Source: an uncultured bacterium (lineage in GTDB: Bacteria > Cyanobacteriota > Vampirovibrionia > Gastranaerophilales > Gastranaerophilaceae). Taken from it: a DNA stretch of 8,543 bases. Made by a program: the position numbers and the translations under genes. Position 1 is the first letter of the stretch. Every line of letters starts with the position of its first letter. The notes beneath the pieces are model-generated. The model searched no databases. It saw nothing but the letters and a program-made list of their open reading frames with translations, and had not been told where the DNA came from. The stretch lies in assembly GCA_949299435.1 (NCBI GenBank), contig CASGAK010000086.1, positions 1 to 8,543 of the forward strand. Direction: 5' to 3'. Below are positions 1 through 5,921 of the stretch, one piece after another.

Positions 1-1
1 C

Positions 2-673
2 AGATATAGAGAAAAAGTAACCGTCACACAGTTGAAAAAAGTCAATTCAGTCCTCAATCAGGCATTTATAATGGCGACAGAAAAATATGGACCGATAGAA
101 AATTGGGATTTAGGTACGACAGGACTCTCGGATCCTGATGGGGCGAACACTTTGATGGTACGCTTTGCAGAGTTTTTGAACAAAACAAAGACCTGTAAAT
201 CAGGACAGACAGGTTGTCTTCCTGATGTTAAATATAAATATTTGAATGGATCTGACTATATCAATATTGATATTGATCGTAACATATCTCGTATAAAACT
301 TACAGATGGAACAATTATTAGTTTATATATTTATAGTAATACTTGTAGTAATAATTGGGGTAGTACAAAGCCTTTACAAAATATATGTGGGTCAATTCAT
401 GCAGATATAAACGGTAACAAGTTGCCTAATCAATATGGTGTGGATTTTTTTATGTTTTTAATAACAAAACATGGTATAGTACCTCAAGGTACGCAAATGC
501 AAACGAAGGGTTATACTTTTGATAGAGCCTGTAAAGATAAAAGTATAGGTCTAATATCAGGACTTGGTCCAAATGGTGGCGGTTGTACAGCGTGGGTAAT
601 ATATAATGAGAATATGGATTATCTGCATTGCAGTGACCTTTCTTGGGAGAGCAAGACCAAGTGTAGGAAATAA
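2..673 (+). CDS. Type IV pilin-like (prepilin/pseudopilin) protein, 5' end missing
   Basis: The reading frame is open from the left edge of the window and encodes 223 residues before TAA, so the true start lies outside. A TTG at 32 could be taken as a start, but the upstream codons (RYREKVTVTQ) continue smoothly into LKKVNSVLNQAF. That is the usual segment just after the hydrophobic N-terminal helix of these pilins, so the prepilin signal and helix are presumably upstream. The visible part is the globular head. It has eight cysteines, an even number that suggests disulfides, and ends with GGCTAWVIYNENMDYLHC and a lysine-rich tail. This C-terminal pattern is characteristic of pilin-like proteins in gut Melainabacteria (family knowledge, not searched). 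It would be exported and processed by prepilin peptidase, then assembled into a pilus or type II secretion-like pseudopilus. No assembly genes are in the window, so the exact role is unknown. Confidence 0.8.
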   Translation, partial: RYREKVTVTQLKKVNSVLNQAFIMATEKYGPIENWDLGTTGLSDPDGANTLMVRFAEFLNKTKTCKSGQTGCLPDVKYKYLNGSDYINIDIDRNISRIKLTDGTIISLYIYSNTCSNNWGSTKPLQNICGSIHADINGNKLPNQYGVDFFMFLITKHGIVPQGTQMQTKGYTFDRACKDKSIGLISGLGPNGGGCTAWVIYNENMDYLHCSDLSWESKTKCRK

Positions 674-677
674 TCTT

Positions 678-714
678 GTAAGGTGCGTTATAATAACGCA
701 CCTTACTTATTTTC
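678..714 (+). terminator. Rho-independent terminator of the first pilin-like gene
   Basis: A perfect 13-bp stem (678-690 with 694-706, GTAAGGTGCGTTA arm) closes on a 3-base loop and is followed by the T-rich TTATTTTCT. It begins 4 bases after the pilin stop codon. The opposite strand has no comparable T-run after the hairpin, so it mainly serves the + strand. Weak help in stopping ispD transcripts cannot be excluded. Confidence 0.88.
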
Positions 715-762
715 TATAAATATTTGAAATGATGTTGCATACTAATAATAAAAAACAGCCAG

Positions 763-1416
763 TTATGATTGTTTGAGAAATATTTTGGCAATTTCGATAT
801 CTGTTTGAGTGGTAATTTTTAGGTTTTTATAGCTGCCATCTAAGATATAGACTTTCTCGCCTAATTTTTCCAACATACCCGCATCATCGGTAAAGTTCTC
901 ATTTTTTAATTTTTCATGAGCCCTTTTAATCAGATTATATTCAAAGGCTTGTGGGGTTTGAGTGTTGTATAGCTTTGCTCTGTCTATTGTGCGAATAATT
1001 TTTCCATTCTCTACTTCTTTTATTGTGTCGATTGTCTTTGTCGCTACAGTCAGAGCTTTTACATCTTTTACCATTTCGATGCAGTGATTTATGATATCTG
1101 TGGATATCATAGGTCGTGCACCGTCATGAATAATTGCATAATCACATTCGCTGTACAAAAGCCCGTTATATACCGATTGTTGACGTGTGCTTCCACCTTC
1201 TGTAATTTTCACCTTTTTGTAATCGTTGAATATGGTAGACATCTCTTTAAGTATTGAGGGGTGAGAACATATTATTATTTCATCAACATTAGAGTTTTCA
1301 AAAGCGTCTATAGTGTAGCGAATAATTTCTTTATCGTAAACTTTTTCTAATAATTTGTTTTTTGTTCCAAATCTTGAGCCTGTACCTCCGGCTGTTATTA
1401 TTGCGTTTATTTTCAT
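763..1416 (-). CDS. ispD: 2-C-methyl-D-erythritol 4-phosphate cytidylyltransferase (IspD)
   Basis: This cytosolic enzyme transfers CMP from CTP to 2-C-methyl-D-erythritol 4-phosphate, the third step of the MEP (non-mevalonate) route to isoprenoids. The 217-residue protein has the family signatures in order: nucleotide-binding AGGTGSRFG (9-17), GGSTRQQSVYNGL (74-86), IHDGARP (96-102, with the CTP/metal-binding Asp98), DTIKEV (130-135), RAKLYNTQTPQAF (146-158), FTDDAG (175-180) and NLKITT (198-203, conserved Lys200). Length is normal for a stand-alone IspD (about 220-235). The usual PKQ after the first loop is replaced by TKNK, keeping a lysine (Lys21). The ATG is preceded by AGGGGAT with about 8 bases of spacing. 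The related CDP-ribitol enzyme TarI has similar motifs; IspD is preferred because no teichoic acid genes are nearby. It is transcribed divergently from rpmB, and no clear ispD promoter was found. Confidence 0.9.
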   Translation of the reverse strand: MKINAIITAGGTGSRFGTKNKLLEKVYDKEIIRYTIDAFENSNVDEIIICSHPSILKEMSTIFNDYKKVKITEGGSTRQQSVYNGLLYSECDYAIIHDGARPMISTDIINHCIEMVKDVKALTVATKTIDTIKEVENGKIIRTIDRAKLYNTQTPQAFEYNLIKRAHEKLKNENFTDDAGMLEKLGEKVYILDGSYKNLKITTQTDIEIAKIFLKQS

Positions 1417-1484
1417 TTCGACAATCCCCTATTTGTTTTTCCATTATTTTATCATAAAAATCGTAATTAAATTTAACATGGTAC

Positions 1485-1513
1485 TTGATTTATTAGATTT
1501 TTAATAATAATAT
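1485..1513 (+). promoter_or_regulatory. Sigma-70-type promoter of rpmB
   Basis: TTGATT (1485-1490) and TAATAT (1508-1513) are separated by 17 bases. Transcription would start near 1520, giving a leader of about 30 bases containing the AAAAGGA ribosome site (1534-1540). It lies in the 132-base divergent gap between ispD and rpmB. Called from the consensus only. Confidence 0.55.
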
Positions 1514-1548
1514 AGGATTACACAACTAGCTAGAAAAGGAAATTTATT

Positions 1549-1740
1549 ATGTCTAAAAAATGTGATGTATGTGGTAAAGCACCGATAAAAGCAGCGAAAT
1601 TAACTTTTTCGCATAAACAAATAGTTCATCGTCAATTGCCGAATTTGCAATCAGTTAAGGTTTGCATCAACGGACAGACTAAAAGAATTAATGTTTGTAC
1701 ATCTTGCTTGAGAGCAGGAAAAGTTCAAAAAGCTGTATAG
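1549..1740 (+). CDS. rpmB: 50S ribosomal protein L28
   Basis: This small protein of the large ribosomal subunit is 63 residues long, typical for bacterial L28. The N-terminus SKKCDVCGKAP and the central SHKQIVHRQLPNLQ segment match the family. CxxC pairs at Cys5/Cys8 and Cys50/Cys53 form the zinc-ribbon version of L28 (the C+ form); the alternative form lacks these cysteines and does not need zinc. The start is well set: ATG with AAAAGGA 8 bases upstream and a consensus promoter further up. It is a single-gene unit that ends in TAG and is followed by a bidirectional terminator. Because TAG stops this essential gene normally, it also argues against reassignment of TAG in this genome. Confidence 0.95.
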   Translation: MSKKCDVCGKAPIKAAKLTFSHKQIVHRQLPNLQSVKVCINGQTKRINVCTSCLRAGKVQKAV

Positions 1741-1763
1741 TTGCTTTAACAGTAAAAACAATT

Positions 1764-1796
1764 AAAAAAAGAGCCTTGGTTATTCAAGGCTCTTTT
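1764..1796. terminator. Bidirectional terminator between rpmB and the convergent TonB-like gene
   Basis: GAGCCTTG (1771-1778) pairs with CAAGGCTC (1785-1792) around a 6-base loop, flanked by A7 (1764-1770) on one side and T4 on the other. It therefore reads as a terminator in both directions. The stop codon of the minus-strand gene (TAA, 1782-1780) sits inside the loop, so the last codons of that gene form one arm of the stem. Confidence 0.88.
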
Positions 1797-2319
1797 CTAA
1801 TTTGTAAGGGTTAACAAATTTTTTCCCGCTTGGTTGTTTTTGTTCCATTTCATAAAGATTGTCAAACTGGAATAAATCTTCTATATCCAAATTCATAATA
1901 TCTGAATCCATGTTAGAAAGCATTTTTATCATTTTGATGATTCCCAAATCCATGTTTAGCAAAACTCCCACATCTGTTGCTTCGTCAAAGTTTGGTGCAG
2001 GGTATGGAGAAGATTTTTTAATAGCATTGATTACTCGATTGTCGTAATCTTTATCTCCTGAACTTTGTGTAATTTCATAAGATGTTAATTTCCCTGACTT
2101 GTCGACTTTGAAAATAACCATAGTTGCTAAATTGGCATTTGTGTTTGGCATATCAAAGTTTGATATAATTTTTTTGCCTACAGCAACTGAATATTGCTGC
2201 ATTTCTGGAGTTTCACCTAAGCCGGTTATTCCTATTGAATCAAGCGGCATTTCAAATGCAAAAACCGGAATTGTAAAAAATATTAGAAACGTAAAAAATG
2301 CTAGTATCTTTTTAATCAT
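1780..2319 (-). CDS. Exported protein with a TonB/TolA-like C-terminal domain
   Basis: The predicted protein has 179 residues with a clear signal peptide (MIKKILAFF..., hydrophobic to about residue 21, ending PVFA). It then has a domain of about 70 residues with the TonB C-terminal pattern: VIFKVDKSGKLTSYEITQSSG followed by D..VI.AIKKSSPYPAP. The last 60 residues are methionine- and aspartate-rich and unassigned. The likely location is the periplasm or outer surface. It lacks the long proline-rich linker of true TonB, and no ExbB/ExbD genes are present, so energy transduction should not be assumed. The ATG at 2319 is preferred because AGGTGAG lies 5 bases upstream. A GTG at 2328 would give three more residues but lies inside that ribosome site. 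The ATG overlaps the end of the upstream gene (ATGATTAA, 8 bases), indicating translational coupling. The stop lies in a terminator loop. Confidence 0.7.
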   Translation of the reverse strand: MIKKILAFFTFLIFFTIPVFAFEMPLDSIGITGLGETPEMQQYSVAVGKKIISNFDMPNTNANLATMVIFKVDKSGKLTSYEITQSSGDKDYDNRVINAIKKSSPYPAPNFDEATDVGVLLNMDLGIIKMIKMLSNMDSDIMNLDIEDLFQFDNLYEMEQKQPSGKKFVNPYKLEKSLE

Positions 2320-3085
2320 TTTTCTCACCTGTTTCTTTTTTCATATCCAAAACATAATAATCAAACGTCATTAAAATATTTATATCTTTAAGATTTTTAT
2401 CTGCACTGTCTGGAAATTTTTCAAACGGTTCAGTAGATTTTACTGCTGCTGTTGCACTTTCATCATTTATTTTATTTCCAGAGCTTTGTTTAATTTCGCA
2501 AGAAATTAATTTTCCATCACGATTAATCTTGAACTGTACTTTAGCTATTCCACCGTTATTAGTTACAGGTAATTTCCAGTTGCTTCTAATTTTATTTTCA
2601 ACATTTGTTATGTAATCTTTCATTCCAGGGTATTTTTCATTGTATTTTTTAATCAATTCTTTGTTGTTACTGATTGCATTTTGTTTTCTTAATTGTCGTT
2701 CAGCTGAAAGTTTTTGTACCATCTCTTCATTTTTTACAAACTTGTTTATGCTATTTAGACAAGAGTTTTCGTCTACCTTTTTCATAAAAGCAAATGAGTT
2801 ATCCCATAATTCAGGAGATTTATATTTTTCTTGTGAGTAATCTTTTGTTTTGATTATGCCTATTTTATCTCCATTGGTGTCATATTTTATGTACATAACT
2901 TTTTCATTTTTATCTTTATATCTGATTACATAAAATAAATAATTGTCGTTTTTAGATATTGAATCTTGATCAAGGTAAATGTAATCGGAAGTGCCAGTAA
3001 TGTTAAGTCTAATCCAATCCTGTGCAAAAACAACAGAATTTAAAGACAACAATAATGTGCATAGAACAGCTAATTTTTTTATCAT
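2312..3085 (-). CDS. Exported protein: adhesin-E-like N-terminal domain plus TonB/TolA-like C-terminal domain
   Basis: The protein has 257 residues. A signal peptide (1-21, cleavage after VFA) is followed by a domain at about 23-105 with the pattern DWIRL...YIYLDQDSI...VIRYK. This resembles the surface-adhesin protein E family (inference from W..., YxDxxSI and YK positions). A charged helical linker follows (about 115-155). The C-terminal TonB/TolA-like domain spans about 157-245, with IRSNWKLP, VQFKINRDGKLISCEIKQSSG and FEKFP. It is a paralogue of the 3161-3928 gene: same domain order, same spacing, and shared motifs (SFAFMKK versus SRAFMKG, SNW, SSG or SSD, FPDS versus FPTS). It is most likely periplasmic or surface-exposed. 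The start is supported by GGGGAAA about 8 bases upstream. It is coupled to the downstream TonB-like gene. Function is unknown. Confidence 0.7.
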   Translation of the reverse strand: MIKKLAVLCTLLLSLNSVVFAQDWIRLNITGTSDYIYLDQDSISKNDNYLFYVIRYKDKNEKVMYIKYDTNGDKIGIIKTKDYSQEKYKSPELWDNSFAFMKKVDENSCLNSINKFVKNEEMVQKLSAERQLRKQNAISNNKELIKKYNEKYPGMKDYITNVENKIRSNWKLPVTNNGGIAKVQFKINRDGKLISCEIKQSSGNKINDESATAAVKSTEPFEKFPDSADKNLKDINILMTFDYYVLDMKKETGEKND

Positions 3086-3104
3086 ATATATTTCCCCATA
3101 GTTT

Positions 3105-3151
3105 AAAAAATTAAAAAAGGGAAATCATCAAATACCTTTGATAATTTCCCT
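3105..3151 (-). terminator. Terminator or attenuator between the two paralogous exported-protein genes
   Basis: On the minus strand a 15-bp stem (AGGGAAATTATCAAA arm, 3151-3137, with 3132-3118) closes on the tetraloop GGTA and runs into T6 (3117-3112) with more T's beyond. The only irregular pair is U-G in minus-strand RNA but a C-A mismatch in plus-strand RNA, so the structure fits minus-strand transcripts. It starts 9 bases after the stop of the 3161-3928 gene and ends about 20 bases before the start of the next gene. That leaves little room for a separate promoter, so partial readthrough is plausible. Confidence 0.8.
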
Positions 3152-3160
3152 GAATTATAA

Positions 3161-3928
3161 CTATTTGACGTATTTTCTAAAGAATTTTTGTTCAAAATTA
3201 ATTGGAATATTAAGTGTTTGTGTGGAAACATTACTAGTTGGGAAAGGTGCAAACGGAGCTGCGAGATTTACAGCTGCAATTGCAGATCTTATAGCTTTTT
3301 CATTGTCTGAGGACTCTAAAATTCTGTAACCGTTGTAGCTTCCGTCAGCATTTACACTTATAATAAGCGATACATCAGTATACACTGTTCCGATTGTAGT
3401 AAGCCAATTGCTTAAAATTTTAGATTTAATTCCATTTATATAGGTATTGTATTCTTCATCTGTAAAACCAAAACGAGAATTAGCCGGTAAATAATCTTCA
3501 CCATGTTTAATGTTGGTAATATCCATTGTATTTTCAGATGTATCATTAATTTTTTCATGATACATAGACAATGCAAAGTTATGAGCATTTTTTAATATTG
3601 AATTTGAGCTTATACCCTTCATGAAAGCTCTTGAGTGTTTGCTGTAAAATCCAGGATTGTATTTGTTTGGCTCAAAATCGAGCATTTCAACGATTCCGAT
3701 TTGGTCTTTTGAATAGTCAGATTTCACATAAATAACTTGCGTAAGTTCATCTCCTTTTTTGTAAAGTAAAGCATATGTACAAGTATCTACGGAAATATAA
3801 TTTATGGAATCGCTGTCTATAAACATTTGTATTTCAGGATTACCACTGTCAATTGCAACCCAAGTTGCTGCATTAGCCGATAGTGTGCTAAAAAGACACA
3901 TTGCTAAAATTAATAATTTCTTTTTCAT
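3161..3928 (-). CDS. Exported protein: adhesin-E-like N-terminal domain plus TonB/TolA-like C-terminal domain (paralogue)
   Basis: The protein has 255 residues. A signal peptide (1-20, cleavage after SANA) is followed by an N-terminal domain at about 22-105 with TWVAID...MFIDSDSI...LLYKKGD, resembling surface-adhesin protein E. A linker follows, then a C-terminal TonB/TolA-like domain at about 160-245 (YINGIKSKILSNW, VSLIISVNADGSYNGY, SSDNEKAIRSAIAAV, APFAPFP). The order and spacing match the 2312-3085 gene, so the two probably arose by tandem duplication and then diverged strongly. No proline-rich spacer or ExbBD partner is visible. It is expected to act in the periplasm or at the surface, with the signal peptide possibly kept as an anchor. 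The start has GAGGG 6 bases upstream and a good promoter. The stop is TAG. Specific function is not recognised. Confidence 0.7.
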   Translation of the reverse strand: MKKKLLILAMCLFSTLSANAATWVAIDSGNPEIQMFIDSDSINYISVDTCTYALLYKKGDELTQVIYVKSDYSKDQIGIVEMLDFEPNKYNPGFYSKHSRAFMKGISSNSILKNAHNFALSMYHEKINDTSENTMDITNIKHGEDYLPANSRFGFTDEEYNTYINGIKSKILSNWLTTIGTVYTDVSLIISVNADGSYNGYRILESSDNEKAIRSAIAAVNLAAPFAPFPTSNVSTQTLNIPINFEQKFFRKYVK

Positions 3929-3953
3929 ATAAAACCCTCATTTTTCTTATTAC

Positions 3954-3982
3954 ATTATAATAGTAAACTAAAACTTGTGCAA
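3954..3982 (-). promoter_or_regulatory. Promoter of the 3161-3928 gene
   Basis: Read on the minus strand, TTGCAC (3982-3977) and TATAAT (3959-3954) are 17 bases apart. A start near 3947 gives a leader of about 20 bases carrying GAGGG. Both hexamers and the spacing are identical to the promoter before the second pilin-like gene (5972-6000). Confidence 0.65.
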
Positions 3983-4000
3983 GTCTTTAAGTTCAAGTTT
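3971..4000. promoter_or_regulatory. Candidate operator: inverted repeats over the -35 element
   Basis: AAACTTG (3971-3977) is repeated inverted as CAAGTTT (3994-4000). Inside it is a tighter palindrome ACTTG-TG-CAAGT (3973-3984). The tight palindrome covers the -35 hexamer of the minus-strand promoter, where a repressor would block it. No known regulator site is recognised, and repeats this short can arise by chance in AT-rich DNA. Confidence 0.3.
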
Positions 4001-4133
4001 CATACATATTATTGACTTAATTTTTATTAAATAATAGTAATTAGTCTATATTTACCAAGGCTTATATCCAAAAAGATAGCGTAAATACTCTATTAGTCGG
4101 TAATTCATAAGTTTATTAAGGTATGTTACAAGA

Positions 4134-4163
4134 TTGCAGAATTATTTGTTTTTTTTTTATAAA
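4134..4163 (+). promoter_or_regulatory. Candidate promoter of the HTH gene, with a T10 spacer tract
   Basis: TTGCAG (4134-4139) and TATAAA (4158-4163) are 18 bases apart. The spacer contains a run of 10 T's (4149-4158) whose last base is the first base of the -10 box. The rest of the 275-base divergent gap (3929-4203) holds the opposite promoter, a second weak + strand candidate (TTGACT 4012-4017) and short repeats (ATTAGTC at 4040 and 4092). No gene is seen in it. Confidence 0.4.
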
Positions 4164-4203
4164 TAAAATAAAATATTATTGGGAAATTTGAGGGATAAAA
4201 TAA

Positions 4204-4713
4204 ATGTTAAAAGAAGAGGTAAGAGAAAAGACTTTGACACCGCAGCAAGTACGTGCGATTCTTAATGCAGATAATAAAGAAATTGTAGAGCTGTGCAAAC
4301 GAGCTGCAATTTTGCCTAAGAAAAACAATAAAGGACAGACATATTTTTCATATGAGGAAGTACGTCATTTAAGGAAGTTGCAGGCGGCTAAAAATGCAGT
4401 GAGTACCGTTACGCTATCAGCACCGTCAACAGACTCTCAAAAAGAAGTTTCGCTAATGAAAAATTTGCTGTCATCACTAAAGGATATGGAAACAAAATTA
4501 AGTGATCGTATAGCAAAAGTGATTGACGAAAAACTTGAAGGCATGGACGAAGTTGTGGTGGAACTAATTCGTTGCAAGACCGATAACGAAACATTACGTC
4601 AAAAAATTATAGATTTGAATAAAGAAATATACCAACTTAAAAATGACCTTAACAGCTTTAAACCAATAGGTTTTGGTATGTATAGAAAAAAAGAAAGAAG
4701 TATTTGGGAATAA
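4204..4713 (+). CDS. MerR-like helix-turn-helix protein with long C-terminal coiled coil
   Basis: The protein has 169 residues. Residues 11-60 look like a MerR-type winged helix-turn-helix: TPQQVRAIL, then NKEIVELCKRAAILPKK as the probable recognition region, a short wing (NNKGQTYFSY) and EEVRHLRKLQ. Residues 61-78 form a Ser/Thr/Pro-containing linker. Residues about 80-150 are strongly heptad-like (MKNLLSSLKDMETKLSDRI, TLRQKIIDLNKEIYQLKNDL), so a parallel coiled-coil dimer is likely. The end is basic (MYRKKERSIWE). The architecture recalls RacA-type DNA-anchoring proteins and MerR-family regulators. No effector-binding domain is visible, so a role in DNA organisation is as likely as classical regulation. 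The start is supported by GAGGGAT 8 bases upstream. It lies upstream of recA on the same strand, separated by a large hairpin. Exact function is not recognised. Confidence 0.75.
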   Translation: MLKEEVREKTLTPQQVRAILNADNKEIVELCKRAAILPKKNNKGQTYFSYEEVRHLRKLQAAKNAVSTVTLSAPSTDSQKEVSLMKNLLSSLKDMETKLSDRIAKVIDEKLEGMDEVVVELIRCKTDNETLRQKIIDLNKEIYQLKNDLNSFKPIGFGMYRKKERSIWE

Positions 4714-4734
4714 TACATATAAATAATTTATAAT

Positions 4735-4792
4735 ACATGATTTTAGGTTGTTTTGGGTTTTAATATGAAATAATTTAAAATCATGTTTTTTT
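4735..4792 (+). terminator. 21-bp hairpin with T-run: terminator of the HTH gene or recA attenuator
   Basis: ACATGATTTTA (4735-4745) pairs perfectly with TAAAATCATGT (4776-4786). With G-U pairs the stem extends without interruption to 21 bp (4735-4755 with 4766-4786) around a 10-base loop, and T7 follows (4786-4792). The G-U pairs work only in + strand RNA. It lies between the HTH gene and recA, ending 31 bases before the recA start. Weak promoter-like hexamers lie around and in it (TTGGGA 4704 with TATAAT 4729, spacer 19; TTGTTT 4748 with TAATTT 4771, spacer 17). recA expression may therefore depend on how this hairpin folds or is read through. Confidence 0.7.
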
Positions 4793-4823
4793 ATTAGGGA
4801 GTAATTAAAAAAAAGGATAAAAG

Positions 4824-5849
4824 ATGGCAATTAAAGAAAAAGAGATAGAGTCTTCATCAAGTACAGATGAAAGAGCAAAAGCGTTAAAATTAGCGATTGA
4901 GAAAATTGAAAAGGATTTTGGAAAAGGTTCTATCATGAAACTGGGCGATAAGGCTTCAGTGAATGTAGAAGCGATACCTACAGGTTCATTGGCACTGGAT
5001 TTGGCACTTGGAATAGGAGGAGTTCCCCGAGGTCGTATTATAGAGATTTATGGACCTGAAAGTTCCGGTAAAACAACACTTGCACAGCATATAGTAGCTG
5101 AATGCCAAAAAAGAGGGGGAATTGCAGCATTTGTAGACGCTGAACACGCATTGGACCCTGAATATGCAAGAAATTTGGGAGTAAAAGTTGATGATTTGTT
5201 AATATCACAGCCTGATACAGGAGAGCAAGCACTTGATATTACAGAAGAATTGGTTCGCTCAGGAGCCGTAGACGTGGTAGTAGTCGATTCAGTTGCAGCT
5301 CTAGTTCCTAAAGCTGAAATTGAAGGCTCAATGGAAGATCAGCAAATGGGCTTACAAGCTCGATTGATGAGTAAAGCATTGAGAAAACTAACCGGTGTAA
5401 TTGGAAAGACAAATACAACAGTCATTTTCATAAACCAATTAAGAATGAAAATTGGTGTTATGTATGGCAATCCTGAAACAACAACCGGCGGTAATGCTTT
5501 GAAGTATTACGCATCAGTTCGTATGGAAATAAAAAGAACAGAGGGCGTTAAAGGTGAAGAAGGTGATGTTGGAAACCATGGTCGCGTTAGGGTTGTGAAA
5601 TAGAAAGTTGCACCACCTTTTAGAACTGCTGAATTTGATATTATTTTCGGAAAAGGTATCTGTAAAGTCGGAAATATTTTAGATGTTGCAGTTAATTTAG
5701 ATATTGTTAAAAAAGCAGGTTCTTGGTTTAGTTTCAATGATGAAAAACTTGGTCAAGGAAGAGATAAAGCAAGGGATTTCTTGACTGAAAATCCAGATAT
5801 TTTAAATCAAGTTGAAACTTTAGTCAGAGAAAAACTTGCTCAACAATAG
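4824..5849 (+). CDS. recA: RecA recombinase, interrupted at codon 260 by an in-frame TAG
   Basis: RecA coats single-stranded DNA, drives ATP-dependent strand exchange and triggers LexA cleavage. The N-terminal 259 residues contain all core motifs: Walker A GPESSGKT (77-84), catalytic Glu107 in DAEHALDP, Walker B VVVVDS (151-156), loop L1 (EGSMEDQQMG, 168-177), INQLRMKIG (203-211) and L2 (GNPETTTGGNA). At 5601-5603 a TAG stands where RecA proteins have the Asn of VVKNK. The same frame then continues for 81 codons (KVAPPFRTAEFDIIFGKG ... LVREKLAQQ) to a second TAG, giving the normal family length of 341. The post-stop part is well conserved with no frameshift. Stopping at the first TAG (4824-5603) would lose the end of the core and the whole C-terminal domain, probably abolishing function. 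The ATG has AAAAGGA 6 bases upstream. Identity is certain; whether the gene is functional is not. Confidence 0.93.
5601..5603 (+). other. Premature in-frame stop (TAG) inside recA
   Basis: The context is GTG AAA TAG AAA GTT. The family consensus at this codon is Asn (AAT or AAC), which differs from TAG at two positions, so a single substitution from the consensus codon does not explain it. A change from Gln (CAG), Lys (AAG) or Glu (GAG) would need only one step. No selenocysteine- or pyrrolysine-type element is evident. Confidence 0.85.
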
Positions 5850-5867
5850 GATTTTTTTGCTCACACT

Positions 5868-5910
5868 ATAGCGGCGGTGGAAAGTATATTTTTCAACCGC
5901 TGCTATTTTA
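5868..5910 (+). terminator. Rho-independent terminator of recA
   Basis: ATAGCGGCGGTGGAA (5868-5882) pairs with TTCAACCGCTGCTAT (5892-5906) with one G-U pair and one G-A mismatch, around a 9-base loop, followed by TTTTATAAATT. It is about 20 bases after the second recA stop. Its position there, and not after the premature stop, agrees with 5849 being the ancestral gene end. Confidence 0.75.
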
Positions 5911-5921
5911 TAAATTCTTTG

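Noticed and set aside
32..34. TTG 32 as a true start of the first pilin-like gene
   Set aside because: The frame is open to the window edge, and the residues before it continue the usual post-helix pilin sequence, so the gene is truncated by the window.
450..701. Antisense ORF over the first pilin-like gene
   Set aside because: It runs through the terminator hairpin, shows no protein-family features and is a reading-frame shadow of the pilin gene. The same reasoning removes the ORFs antisense to recA, alr and the TonB-like genes.
2320..2328. GTG 2328 as start of the small TonB-like gene
   Set aside because: The GTG lies inside the AGGTGAG ribosome site that serves ATG 2319; the ATG form also gives a cleaner signal peptide.
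4714..4823. A LexA (SOS) box upstream of recA
   Set aside because: No GAACnnnnGTTC, CTGT-type or cyanobacterial-type LexA site was found in the leader.
5601..5603. TAG reassigned to an amino acid (alternative genetic code)
   Set aside because: rpmB, the 3161-3928 gene, alr and the true end of recA all terminate with TAG at sensible family lengths, so TAG works as a stop here.
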